Below are positions 1-10,400 of a stretch of DNA of 39,706 nt, one piece after another; within the stretch, counting starts at the first letter, position 1, and each line of letters begins with the position of its first letter. The position numbers were made by a program, and so were the translations under genes. Origin of the DNA: Proteocatella sp041738345 (GTDB lineage: Bacteria; Bacillota; Clostridia; Peptostreptococcales; Filifactoraceae); the NCBI GenBank assembly GCA_041738345.1, contig JBGSPX010000049.1:1-39706 (forward strand). Direction: 5' to 3'. The notes beneath the pieces were generated by a model. It saw nothing but the letters and a program-made list of their open reading frames with translations, searched no databases and was not told the DNA's origin.

Positions 1-253
1 AGTTGATAAAGGTTGGATAGAACATTCACACCAAGTTGGACAAACAGGAGTTACTGTTAAACCAAACATATATATAGCTTGTGGTATCTCAGGCGCTATT
101 CAGCATTTAGCTGGTATGAACCAATCAGATATAATAGTAGCTATAAACAAAGATCCAAATGCACCAATATTCTCAGTAGCAGATTATGGTATAGTAGGAG
201 ACTTATTTGAAGTAGTTCCACAAATAATAGAACAATTAGATGCAGTAAGATAA
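1..253 (+). CDS. etfA: Electron transfer flavoprotein alpha subunit, C-terminal fragment
   Basis: The gene enters from the left edge. The first complete codon is at 2 and TAA is at 251-253, giving 83 residues. The readable part has the FAD-binding features of EtfA: a HSHQVGQTG motif, then IACGISGAIQH, then AINKDPNAPIF and VADYGIVGD near the end. EtfA pairs with EtfB to carry electrons between an acyl-CoA dehydrogenase and NADH/ferredoxin. With ldhA directly downstream, it is probably the end of an acyl-CoA dehydrogenase/Etf operon for the reductive branch of amino acid fermentation. The upstream genes are outside the window, so that operon is inferred. Confidence 0.93.
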   Translation, partial: VDKGWIEHSHQVGQTGVTVKPNIYIACGISGAIQHLAGMNQSDIIVAINKDPNAPIFSVADYGIVGDLFEVVPQIIEQLDAVR

Positions 254-294
254 TAAGACATAAATATAAAAACCGACTTAGTTAGAGTTAAATA

Positions 295-365
295 GCTTTC
301 CAAACTTGCAATTTCTATATCAAACTAGAGTAAGATATTAGAAATTGCAAGTTTTAGCGGAAAGC
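295..365 (+). terminator. Long hairpin between etfA and ldhA
   Basis: Arms 302-317 and 339-354 are perfect 16-nt complements (AAACTTGCAATTTCTA and its reverse complement). An outer 7-bp stem, GCTTTCC at 295-301 with GGAAAGC at 359-365, encloses them. No U-run follows (the next bases are A-rich), so it is not a classic intrinsic terminator. It may end or stabilise the etfA transcript. The remaining 366-506 is A/T-rich with no gene and no clear promoter. Confidence 0.6.
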
Positions 366-506
366 AAAAAAAGCAAGTAATTATTTATAAAGAGTAAAAG
401 AAGGGTTTATATATTCATTTTTGTTAAAAAAACAACATTCTATTGTTAAACATTATAAGAAAGCAAAAATAAAATAATATAAAATTGAAAGGTTAAGGTG
501 GGAGAT

Positions 507-1502
507 ATGAAAATACTTATTTATGGAGTTAGAGACTACGAAGAAAATGTTATGAAAGAATGCTTAGCGCAAAGTGGAATGAATGCAGACATGATTTCAG
601 AAGATCTTACGGAAGAAACCGTTTCAAAAGCTAAGGGGTATGATGGAGTATCAATACAGCAAGTTAAAGAAGTTAAGGCAGAACATATGTTTGAGGCTTT
701 AAAAGAGTATGGAGTGAAAGTAATTTCGTCAAGAACAGCAGGAGTTGACATGATTAACTTGGAAGCTGCGAAAAAAAATGGTATAATAGTTACAAATGTA
801 CCTAGATATTCTCCAAATGCTATAGCAGAATTAGCAGTTTCACATACACTTACACTTTTAAGAAAATGCAGTCAGGTGGACCTTAGAATGAAGAAAAACG
901 ATTTCAGATGGAAAGGTGACCTACTAGGCAGAGAAATTAGAAGTCTTACTGTAGGTGTTATAGGAACTGGAAAAATTGGAGTAACTTCAGCAACTTTATT
1001 CAAAGGCTTTGGCGCAAAAGTAATTGGTTATGATCTTTATAAATCAAAAGAAGCAGAACAAGTTTTAACATATACAGAAACACTTGAAGAACTTTTAAAA
1101 GAAGCAGATGTAGTTAGTTTACACACGCCATCATTAGACTCTACAAGATATATGATAAATAAAGATACGCTAAAGCTTATGAAGAACAGTGCGCTATTAA
1201 TAAATACGAGCAGAGGTGATGTAATAAAAACAGAAGACTTGATAGAAGCACTGAAAACAGGAGAAATAGCTGGAGCAGGTCTAGATACATTAGAAAATGA
1301 AGGAATCTTCATAAATAAGACAGTAACGTCAGAAACAATTGAAGGAACTCCAGTGGATATTCTTCAAAAAATGGATAATGTTGTGGTAACACCGCACCTA
1401 GGATTTTTTACAGAAACTGCAATTGAAAACATAGTAAGCAAAGCACTTGAAAATATCACTGAAGCTGTAACTACAGGCGACTGTCAATGTAGAGTAAACT
1501 GA
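507..1502 (+). CDS. ldhA: D-2-hydroxyacid dehydrogenase (LdhA / 2-hydroxyisocaproate dehydrogenase type)
   Basis: Reduces a 2-oxoacid to the (R)-2-hydroxyacid with NADH in the cytosol. The ATG at 507 is preferred over an in-frame GTG at 498, because GGTGGGAG lies just before it; this gives 331 aa, normal for the family. Visible features are the NAD-binding GTGKIG at residues 153-158, Arg236, Glu265 and His297 as the catalytic triad, and a SRTAGVDM motif near residue 75. The overall sequence and its ...RVN ending resemble the clostridial enzyme that makes 2-hydroxyisocaproate from the leucine-derived oxoacid. etfA upstream, and brnQ and an aminotransferase downstream, fit amino-acid fermentation. 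Plain D-lactate dehydrogenase activity cannot be excluded. Confidence 0.9.
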   Translation: MKILIYGVRDYEENVMKECLAQSGMNADMISEDLTEETVSKAKGYDGVSIQQVKEVKAEHMFEALKEYGVKVISSRTAGVDMINLEAAKKNGIIVTNVPRYSPNAIAELAVSHTLTLLRKCSQVDLRMKKNDFRWKGDLLGREIRSLTVGVIGTGKIGVTSATLFKGFGAKVIGYDLYKSKEAEQVLTYTETLEELLKEADVVSLHTPSLDSTRYMINKDTLKLMKNSALLINTSRGDVIKTEDLIEALKTGEIAGAGLDTLENEGIFINKTVTSETIEGTPVDILQKMDNVVVTPHLGFFTETAIENIVSKALENITEAVTTGDCQCRVN

Positions 1503-1540
1503 TAAAATTTAAAATGCCGTAATGGCAAGGAGGAACGAGC

Positions 1541-2848
1541 TTGAATAAGAAACAAACTGATGTTTTAGTTGTAGGATTTGCATTATTTGCAATGTTTTTT
1601 GGGGCAGGAAACCTAATATTCCCGCCATACTTAGGAGTTATAGCTGGAGATAACTGGATGCTAGCTATGTTAGGATTTTTAATTACAGGAATAGGTCTTC
1701 CGCTTATGGGTATAGTTGCAGTTGCAACTTCAGGTACATCGATAAATGATTTAGCTGATAGAGTACATCCTAAATTTGGACCAATTCTTGGTTCTGTAAT
1801 AATGATAATCATAGGACCACTGTTTGCAATACCTCGTACAGCGGCAACTACATTTGAAATTGCAATGAGACCAATACTACCAGGTGCAAATAATCTAATA
1901 TTCATACTTATATTCTTTGCAATAACTCTTTATTTTGCTATAAAACCAGCAAGCGTGGTTGACAACATAGGAAAGATACTTACACCAGTACTTCTTATAG
2001 TACTGCTTATAATAATAGCAAAAGGCGTAATTACTCCAGTTGGAGATATGGCGGTACTTTCAGAACCAGCTAAATTCTCAAAAGGATTTACTGAAGGATA
2101 TCAGACAATGGATGCCTTGGGTTCAGTAATTCTAGCAGGAATAGTAATAAATTCGATAATAGCAAAAGGTTACACAGAAAAATCTCAAACAGTTAGCATG
2201 GCAATAAAAGCAGGAGTTATAGCTGCAGCAGGCTTAACTGTAGTGTATGTGGGACTTATGTATCTAGGAGCAGGAATGTCATCAACTTTTGATGGAACTG
2301 TAGAAAGAACTACACTTATAATTACAATAACAGAAACACTTTTAGGTGGAGTAGGTAAATATGCACTAGGAATAACAGTGGGACTAGCATGTCTTACAAC
2401 ATCAATAGGACTAACATCAGCAGCTGGAGATTTCTTCAGTAGTATAACAAATGGAAAATTATCTTATAAAATGGTAACAATAGTAACTGTAATAATGTCT
2501 GCAATTATTGCAAGTATGGGTGTTGAAAAAATAATAGCATTCTCAGTGCCAATACTATGCCTATCTTATCCAGTTGTAATAGTACTAATCGTAATGTCAG
2601 TAGTATTAGGCGGAAAAGTAAAATCAAGAGCACCATTTGCTGGAGCAGTATTTGGCGCATTTGCAGTAAGTTTTGTAGATTTTATGATAGGAATGGGAGC
2701 ACAATCTCCAATACTATTATCAATTCAATCATCAATGCCATTTGCAGCAGCAGGTTTTGGCTGGATAGTACCATCAATAGCTCTAGCTATAATATTCACA
2801 ATATTTGATAAAATGCGTCAAAAAGAAGTAGCAAGTGATAACGCATAA
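1541..2848 (+). CDS. brnQ: Branched-chain amino acid transporter BrnQ (LIVCS family)
   Basis: Sodium- or proton-coupled importer of leucine, isoleucine and valine in the cytoplasmic membrane. It starts with TTG at 1541, behind a strong AAGGAGG at about 1528-1534. The 435-aa length and about 12 hydrophobic segments match the family. The N-terminus has the diagnostic FFGAGNLIFPP motif (about residues 20-30), and GLTSAAGDFF lies near residue 290. It sits 38 nt after ldhA and 25 nt before the aminotransferase, so the three are probably co-transcribed: uptake, transamination and reduction of the same substrate group. Confidence 0.93.
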   Translation: MNKKQTDVLVVGFALFAMFFGAGNLIFPPYLGVIAGDNWMLAMLGFLITGIGLPLMGIVAVATSGTSINDLADRVHPKFGPILGSVIMIIIGPLFAIPRTAATTFEIAMRPILPGANNLIFILIFFAITLYFAIKPASVVDNIGKILTPVLLIVLLIIIAKGVITPVGDMAVLSEPAKFSKGFTEGYQTMDALGSVILAGIVINSIIAKGYTEKSQTVSMAIKAGVIAAAGLTVVYVGLMYLGAGMSSTFDGTVERTTLIITITETLLGGVGKYALGITVGLACLTTSIGLTSAAGDFFSSITNGKLSYKMVTIVTVIMSAIIASMGVEKIIAFSVPILCLSYPVVIVLIVMSVVLGGKVKSRAPFAGAVFGAFAVSFVDFMIGMGAQSPILLSIQSSMPFAAAGFGWIVPSIALAIIFTIFDKMRQKEVASDNA

Positions 2849-2873
2849 TATAAAAACAAAAGGAGAAAATGAC

Positions 2874-4058
2874 ATGGCAGTAGAATTCGCTAGTATAATG
2901 AGTAAATTAGGAGCATCAGAAATTCGTGAATTACTAAAATTGACAGCAAGAAAAGAAGTGATATCATTTGCAGGAGGACTTCCAGCACCAGAATTATTCC
3001 CAGTAGAAGAATTTATGGAAGCTTCAAGATTAGTTATGCTTGAAAATGGAAGAGATGCGCTTCAGTATTCAACTACAGAAGGTTTCCCTCAACTTAGAGA
3101 TCAAATAGCAGAAAGAATGAACAGAAAATTAAAAACAACTGTAGGTGCTGATGATATACTAGTAACAAACGGTTCTCAACAAGGTTTAGATTTTTCTGGA
3201 AAAGTATTTTTAGATCCAGGTGATATAGTAATATGCGAAAGCCCTTCTTACTTAGGCGCAATCAATGCATTCAAATCATACGATCCAAAATTCATAGAAG
3301 CACCAACTGATGAGCATGGAATGATAATGGAAGAACTTGAAAAAATATTATCAGAAAATGAAAAAGTAAAAATGATTTATGTAATTCCAGATTTCCAAAA
3401 CCCAACAGGTAGAACATGGCCTCTTGAAAGAAGAAAGAAATTCATGGAAATAATAAATAAATATAATGTTGTAGCTATAGAAGACAATCCATATGGAGAA
3501 TTAAGATTCGAAGGCGAAATACTTCCATCATTAAAATCAATGGATACAAAAGGACTTGTAGTATTCTTAGGAACATTCTCAAAAACTTTTGCTCCAGGAC
3601 TAAGAATCGGTTGGGTTGCAGCAGCACCAGAAATATTAGAAAAATACAATGTTATCAAGCAAAGTGCAGACCTTCAATGTTCAACTATTTCTCAAAGAGA
3701 ATTAGCAAAATTCATAGAAATGTATGATTTTGATGCTCACGTTGAGAAAATAATAAAAGTATACGGACAAAGAAGAGACCTTATGCTAGATGGTATCAAA
3801 AAGCATTTCCCAGAAGATATAAGTGTAACATATCCAGAAGGTGGATTATTCATGTGGGTAACACTTCCAGAGCATTGTAACACAAAAGATATAATGGTTA
3901 AATGTCTTGAAGGTAATGTAGCTTACGTTCCAGGTGGATCATTCTATCCAAATGGTGGAGTAGATAACACATTCAGATTAAACTACTCAAATATGAATGA
4001 AGAAAGAATTGTTGAAGGAATTAAGAGATTAGGCGATATACTAAAAGCTAATATCTAA
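2874..4058 (+). CDS. PLP-dependent aminotransferase, class I/II (2-aminoadipate aminotransferase-like)
   Basis: Transfers an amino group between an amino acid and a 2-oxoacid. The ATG at 2874 follows AAAAGGAG at 2857-2864, giving 394 aa; upstream in-frame codons overlap brnQ and lack a ribosome site. Fold-type I landmarks: QYSTTEG near 65-70, PDFQNPTGR at 172-180, EDNPYGEL around 203-210, the PLP lysine in TFSKTFAPG (Lys237), and a C-terminal FRLNYS arginine. It resembles the LysN/MocR-like subgroup, which often acts on branched-chain, aromatic or 2-aminoadipate substrates. From its neighbours it probably supplies the oxoacid for ldhA. Exact specificity is not visible. Confidence 0.88.
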   Translation: MAVEFASIMSKLGASEIRELLKLTARKEVISFAGGLPAPELFPVEEFMEASRLVMLENGRDALQYSTTEGFPQLRDQIAERMNRKLKTTVGADDILVTNGSQQGLDFSGKVFLDPGDIVICESPSYLGAINAFKSYDPKFIEAPTDEHGMIMEELEKILSENEKVKMIYVIPDFQNPTGRTWPLERRKKFMEIINKYNVVAIEDNPYGELRFEGEILPSLKSMDTKGLVVFLGTFSKTFAPGLRIGWVAAAPEILEKYNVIKQSADLQCSTISQRELAKFIEMYDFDAHVEKIIKVYGQRRDLMLDGIKKHFPEDISVTYPEGGLFMWVTLPEHCNTKDIMVKCLEGNVAYVPGGSFYPNGGVDNTFRLNYSNMNEERIVEGIKRLGDILKANI

Positions 4059-4075
4059 TTTAATAGATAATACTA

Positions 4076-4114
4076 GAAAACAGTAGGAAAAATAACCTAC
4101 TGTTTTCTTTTTTT
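4076..4114 (+). terminator. Rho-independent terminator of the ldhA-brnQ-aminotransferase operon
   Basis: A perfect 12-bp stem (GAAAACAGTAGG at 4076-4087 with its complement at 4096-4107), an 8-nt loop and seven T residues at 4108-4114. This is a textbook intrinsic terminator directly after the aminotransferase stop. Confidence 0.93.
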
Positions 4115-4116
4115 GG

Positions 4117-4122
4117 TATAAT
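4117..4122 (+). promoter_or_regulatory. Possible -10 box for addBA
   Basis: TATAAT lies two bases after the T-run of the preceding terminator and 31 nt before the addB start. No convincing -35 is seen; that region falls inside the terminator stem. The call rests on the hexamer and position only. Confidence 0.4.
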
Positions 4123-4152
4123 AAAATTATATTGATTTGAGAAGGAGATATT

Positions 4153-7100
4153 ATGTTTACTATAAAAACATCTCGATATAATAAAGCTATAGAAAATGAA
4201 CTGTTTTCAAATATAAAGCAAGATTATATTAACAACAAAAAAGCTTATATAATTGTACCAGAACAATTTACATTAGATAACGAAATAAAATTAATGGAAG
4301 TTTTAGATGCAAATACAGTTATGAATATAAAAATTATGAGTTTTAATAAAATGGCAATAGAGACATTATCAAATATAGGTGGGATAAAACGTAGGTACAT
4401 AGATGAGATTGGTAAAGCTATGATTATAAAACGTATATTTCAAGAAAATAAAGAAAATCTTTTGCTTTATGACTCAAGTTCAGAAAAAGAAGGCTTTATA
4501 GAAGCCGTGATAAAGCTGATAACTGAATTAAAAAGAAGTATGATATTACCAGAAGATTTACTTAGGACTTCTGAAGCTCAAAGCCATAATCTTTTATTTT
4601 CACAAAAACTGAAAGAAATAGCACTTATATACAGAGCGTTTGAAGAAAAGTTAAAAGACAAGTATGTAGATAATGAAGATAGAATAGGTCAGTTTTCTGA
4701 AATAGAAAATTTAACATATTTAAGAAATACAAGCATATATATATATAGTTTTTTTAGCTTTACAGAACTCGAATATAAAGTAATAAAAAATATGATAACC
4801 TCTAGTTTAGAAGTAGAATTGTATTTAAATTTAGATTTAGAGACATTAAAGGATGAAGATACGTTTTTTACTACAAACAAGACATTTGAACGAATAAATC
4901 AAATTGCACATCAAGAAAATTGTATTTCAAAATTGGAACAAATTAAATACGTTGCTAAAAATACAAATGAAATAAAATATCTAGGAGATAATTTATTTAA
5001 ATTAATACCAGAAAAAAACAATATAGTTCCAACTGAGGTAGAAATATATTATGCACATAATATAGATGAAGAAATAAAACAAGTGGCAATGGATATAAGT
5101 CGAAAAATAATATTTGAAAACTATAGATATAAAGATATACTAGTAGTTTCTACAGATAGCAAGGTATACAATGATGAGATAAAACTGATATTTAAAAACT
5201 ATGATATCCCATGTTTTATAGATGAAAAACGATCTGTTGCATCAAGTCCTATAAGTAGAGTAATAATTGCTATACTAAACTTATTAAATCAAAAATTTAC
5301 AACAGAAGATTTACTAATGTTTTTAAAAAGTAATTTTAATGATTTAGATACAAAAGATATATTTTGCTTTGAAAATCATATACTTAAAAGAAAACTTAAA
5401 TCCAATATGTTTTTTGAAGATAAATATTTTTTGTCAGAACATTATTATGAAAATGAAGAAGAAAAATTTTCAGTAGAAAAGATTAGAAACTATATAAAAG
5501 ATGTATTTTTAAAAACAAGAAAAATTAATCTTGAAAAAAATACGGCAGCATATTTTGCAGAAAATATATTTGAATTATTTATAGATATCGAATTGCCAAA
5601 TAAAGCACAGCTATTTGTAGAAACGTTGAAAGAAAAGAAATTTACAGATGAAGCTAATCAAAATGGGCAAATTTGGAATTTATTTCTAAAAATCCTGGAT
5701 CAAAGTACCGAAATTTTTAATGATGAATTATTAGAGTTTAAATACTATAGTGATATTTTAATACAAGCGCTTGTGAATCACAAACTTTCAGTAGTACCAC
5801 CATCAAGAGACCAAGTTGTAGTAGCAGATATGGAACGAAGTCGAAGCACTGATAAAAAAATTGTATATATACTAGGGGCAAATAATTCAGGTATGCCTAG
5901 GCTTTCTAAAGACAATACTCTTCTAAGTAAAGAAGATAAAGAATTTCTTGAAGAATCAGGAGTAAACCTACCTTCAAATGTAGAAACTATAGATAGTAGG
6001 GAGATACTACTTATATATAATATTATAACTAAGGCAGAAACCGCACTAAAATTAAGTTATGCATCAGACACATCAGGAATAAGTGTAATGCCTTCAATTA
6101 TAATAAATCAAATTATGCATATATATCCGAAATTGAAACCAAAAAACAAAATGGATATAAGCGCAGAGACTCTAATAAATATCCCAAAAGCTACAATATC
6201 TACAATGGCAAATGAAATAAAAAAATATACTAAAGGTGAAAATATAGATGAAATCTGGTTGCAGCTATTAGCTTATTATAGAAAAAGTGAAGACTATAAA
6301 GAATTAGCACAAATTGCATTGGATGGAATTTTTTATGAAAATATACAGCCTAAAATAAAAGAAGAACAGGCTAAGGCGTTATATAGTGCACCACTTAGAG
6401 TGAGTACTACGAGAATAGATAGCTTTATAAAATGTCCATTTAGTCATTTTATAAAATATGGAATAAAAGCAAAAGAGCGAAAAATATATAATATAGAACC
6501 CGCAGAAATGGGTCAAGTACTTCATCTTACAATAGAGAAATTTATAGAGCATATAAAAAAAGAATTGCCATCAATAGAAAGTATAACCAAATCTCAGACC
6601 GATGAAATTATAAAAAATATATTCGAAGACTCCGCGCAGACAACTTTAAAAGAGTATGATTTAAAAGAAAAACGCAATCAATATATACTAAATAAATTAA
6701 ATAAAACTGCAAAATTTGTAGGATTTAACTGTGTACAGCAGATTCAAAAAGGAAAATTTGAACTTTTGTATCAAGAGGAAAAATTTGGAAAAGATTCAGA
6801 AATTCCACCTATAATAATAAATATAAATGGTCAAGAAATTATATTAGAGGGCATAATAGATAGAGTAGATATTTATAAAGATGAAGAAAAATCATATATA
6901 AAGGTGATTGATTATAAAACTCGAAACAAACCCTTTAGCTTATCGGACGCATACAATGGACTTGATATTCAACTTATAATTTATCTAAAAGCCGCCATGC
7001 AAAGCAGTGCATTTATAAAAACTCAAACTTATCCAGGGGGCGTATTTTATTTTCCGATAATAAATCCTATGATAAGCACAGATACAAGAGATCCTAAAAA

Positions 7101-7494
7101 AATAGAAGAAATGCTAAAATCTCAAATAAAATTAGATGGAATAGTGCTACATGACATAAAGGTGATGAATGCTATAAATGGTGAAGAAGAAGATGTAATA
7201 AAAGCCAAAGGTAGAAGTAAAGATGAACATTTGCTAGAGTTAAACCAATTTGAATCACTTATTAATAGAGTACAAGATAATATATACAGCGCTTTAGAAG
7301 AGATGATTTCAGGGATAATAGAGCCTACACCAATTAAATCTGAAAAAAACCAAATGACAGCATGTGATTATTGTAGATACAGCAGTATATGCAAATTTGA
7401 TGAAGATTTAGACGAAAATAGTTATAGAGTAATACCTTCATACAAAACAGAAGAAGTTATATCGATGTTAGAAGGAGAAAATGAAGATGAGTAA
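4153..7494 (+). CDS. addB: ATP-dependent helicase/nuclease subunit B (AddB)
   Basis: Partner of AddA in the helicase-nuclease that resects double-strand breaks. The ATG follows GAAGGAG, and the 1113-aa length fits clostridial AddB. The C-terminal RecB-type nuclease shows VIDYKTR at about residues 918-924. Four cysteines placed to hold the iron-sulphur cluster are present: Cys761 (IKCPF), then Cys1071, Cys1074 and Cys1080 (CDYCRYSSIC). The N-terminus is odd: most Firmicutes AddB begin with a Walker A P-loop (GRAGSGK-like), but here the same place reads FTIKTSRYNKA with no glycine-rich loop, so ATP binding by this subunit is probably lost. The last codons overlap the addA start, so the two are translationally coupled. 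Confidence 0.93.
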   Translation: MFTIKTSRYNKAIENELFSNIKQDYINNKKAYIIVPEQFTLDNEIKLMEVLDANTVMNIKIMSFNKMAIETLSNIGGIKRRYIDEIGKAMIIKRIFQENKENLLLYDSSSEKEGFIEAVIKLITELKRSMILPEDLLRTSEAQSHNLLFSQKLKEIALIYRAFEEKLKDKYVDNEDRIGQFSEIENLTYLRNTSIYIYSFFSFTELEYKVIKNMITSSLEVELYLNLDLETLKDEDTFFTTNKTFERINQIAHQENCISKLEQIKYVAKNTNEIKYLGDNLFKLIPEKNNIVPTEVEIYYAHNIDEEIKQVAMDISRKIIFENYRYKDILVVSTDSKVYNDEIKLIFKNYDIPCFIDEKRSVASSPISRVIIAILNLLNQKFTTEDLLMFLKSNFNDLDTKDIFCFENHILKRKLKSNMFFEDKYFLSEHYYENEEEKFSVEKIRNYIKDVFLKTRKINLEKNTAAYFAENIFELFIDIELPNKAQLFVETLKEKKFTDEANQNGQIWNLFLKILDQSTEIFNDELLEFKYYSDILIQALVNHKLSVVPPSRDQVVVADMERSRSTDKKIVYILGANNSGMPRLSKDNTLLSKEDKEFLEESGVNLPSNVETIDSREILLIYNIITKAETALKLSYASDTSGISVMPSIIINQIMHIYPKLKPKNKMDISAETLINIPKATISTMANEIKKYTKGENIDEIWLQLLAYYRKSEDYKELAQIALDGIFYENIQPKIKEEQAKALYSAPLRVSTTRIDSFIKCPFSHFIKYGIKAKERKIYNIEPAEMGQVLHLTIEKFIEHIKKELPSIESITKSQTDEIIKNIFEDSAQTTLKEYDLKEKRNQYILNKLNKTAKFVGFNCVQQIQKGKFELLYQEEKFGKDSEIPPIIININGQEIILEGIIDRVDIYKDEEKSYIKVIDYKTRNKPFSLSDAYNGLDIQLIIYLKAAMQSSAFIKTQTYPGGVFYFPIINPMISTDTRDPKKIEEMLKSQIKLDGIVLHDIKVMNAINGEEEDVIKAKGRSKDEHLLELNQFESLINRVQDNIYSALEEMISGIIEPTPIKSEKNQMTACDYCRYSSICKFDEDLDENSYRVIPSYKTEEVISMLEGENEDE

Positions 7495-10400
7495 TAATTG
7501 GACAAAACCGCAACTTGAGGCTATAAATATAAGACAAAAAAATCTTCTTGTATCAGCCGCCGCAGGTTCAGGAAAAACCGCAGTGCTTGTGGAAAGAATT
7601 TCAAAACTTATAGAAAATGATAAAGAAAATATAGAATCTATGCTTATAGTGACCTTTACAAATGCGGCCGCAAGACAAATGAAAGACCGTATCCAAAAAA
7701 AACTTCAAGAGCGATTGCTTCAAATAAATACTGAGGACAAAACTCAAACTGAAACTATAGCTTTTTTAAGAACGCAGATAAGAAATATTGGAAGAGCTTC
7801 AATAAGTACAGTGCATTCCTTTTGTATAGAAATCTTACGCCAAAATTTTCAGATTGTAGATATAGACCCTAGTTTTAAAATTGCAAATGAATCACTGATA
7901 AGCATTTTAAAAAACAAAGCCATGGAAACTATATTTGAAGAGAATTACAACAAAGAGAACCAAGGTTTCTTAGATTTGGTAGATGCTTTTGGAGGAGAAA
8001 AAAGCGATAAAGGACTCATTGAGTTAGTAACACAAATCCATTATTTTATTCAAGCGCAACCCTATCCTCAAAAATGGTTGAATTCACAAATAAAAGCATA
8101 TGATTTTGAGGAATTTAAAGATAGTATATGGGCAGATGAAATTGTATATAATACGGAGATTCAGTTAAATGATATATTAGAAGCTTGTGAAATAGCAATA
8201 GGACTTTGCAGTAGCTACAATCCACCTCTTGCGTATATAGAAAATTTAGAAGATGATAAATTACAAATTGAAAATCTCAAATTAGACTTAAAAAATAAAA
8301 ATTTTGAAGCTTATTTTGAAAAACTACAAGATTTAAAGTTAAGTCGTTTAAAAACTATATCAAAAAAAGCAATTGAGGCGAATTCTTATGATGAAACAAT
8401 ATTAGATGAGATAAAAGATATAAGAACAGGTCATATAAAAGAAGAATTGAAAACGCTTTCAAAAGCGTTTGGAGAAATTGGATTTGTTCAGCTTACAGAA
8501 GATATAAAATATATGAAACCTTTTGTGCAAAGTTTATCAGCGTTAGTTTTAGAATTTGATCAAACCTACAAAACCTTAAAAACAGAAAAAAGCGTATTAG
8601 ATTTTTCAGATATAGAGCATTATACACTCAAAGTTCTAGAAGATGAAAAAGTAAGTCAAAGTTTGAAACAAAAATATAAATATATATTTTTTGATGAATA
8701 CCAAGATAGTAATTTAGTTCAAGAAACTATAATAGAGGCTATAAAACGAGAAGATAACTTGTTTTTTGTAGGGGATGTAAAACAGTCGATATATAGATTC
8801 AGACTTTCAGATCCAAACCTTTTTAATCAAAGATATAAAAAGTATTCAATAAATAGTATTCAAAATTCACACAAAATAGATTTATCCAAAAATTTTAGAA
8901 GCCGAGCTCAAATATTGGAATTTTGTAATATATTATTTGAAAACATAATGACTATAGAACATGGCGAGGTGGATTATCAAGATAAGTCACATCAATTAGA
9001 AGTAGGAAAAGATAGTAAAGACTACAAAGACCATATAGAACTTACTATAATTGAAAAAAAAGCTAAAGACAATGATGATGAAACTATTCCAGAAAATGAT
9101 GAAATAGAAGCGGTATATTGTTGCCAGAAAATAACTGAACTTGTAGAAAAAGAAAACGTTCAATATAAAGACATTGTAATTTTGATGAGATCTCCAAAAG
9201 GAAAAGCTAAAACTTTTGAAAAAATATTAAATAGCTACAATATACCTTCCTATGTAGATTTTCAAAGTTCGAGCTTTAGTAAGGTGGAAATAAAATGTAT
9301 TTTGGATTATTTAAGAATAATAGAAAATCATAATCAAGATGAAGCCCTCTTAGGGGCTATGACATCAGCATTTGGGAATTTCACTACAAACGATATAATT
9401 GAGATAAGAGTGAGTTATCCTAATCTGAAATTTTATGAAGCTACAATTGAATATTCAAGGCCTAAAAATAAAAATATACAAGATGATTTTAAACCCCAAA
9501 AAGGGGACTTGGTAGAAAAATTAAATTCATTTTACACTAAAATAGAAGAATATAGATTTTTAGAAAAACTTTGGAAACTATCGGATTTTATAGGTTATGT
9601 ACTTGAAAATTCAAACTATTTAACCTATGTTTCAGGGCTTCAAGATTCAAAACAGAGGCTTCTAAATATAAAATCATTTATTGAAAAGGCAAAAGAATAT
9701 GAAACTGATGAGTCGCTGGGACTACTAGGATTTTTAAACCAAGTAGATAAAATTTTAAAAGAAAAAGGTGATGGTATAGAAAAAACCACATTAGCAGAAG
9801 CTGAAAATGCGGTTACTATAATGTCTATACACAAGAGTAAAGGACTTGAATTTGACACTGTATTTTTATGTGATTTAGGCAAACGGATAAATGAAATAGA
9901 CTTAAGATCCGATATAATTCTTCACAATGAGCTTGGAATTGGTATGAAATATAAAAATATAGAGCAGAATATACAATCAGATTCAATTCCTAGAAACTGC
10001 ATAAAACTAAGAAAATCTCTTGAAAATATATCAGAAGAAATACGAATACTATATGTAGCACTGACAAGGGCAATAGATAGATTATATATGGTAGGAAGTG
10101 TAAATGATTTAGAACGTTTTAAAACTCAAATACAAAAAGGAAGTATCTCTCAAATTGTAAAAAAACAAAAAAATTATTTATCGTGGATAACCTCAGTAGC
10201 AGAAAGAGAAGTAATCAAATGTAAAGATATAAAATTAAATTATATAAAATCTGAGGATATAAGACAAATCGAAGTTCAAGAAATAAATAATAAGGAAGAA
10301 ATTAAAACTAAAATATTAAATTTCTCATTGGAAGATGAAGAAAGAGAAAAACTTTTTTCAAAAATAAGTACTTTTGAGTATCCATATCAAAAAGATACCC

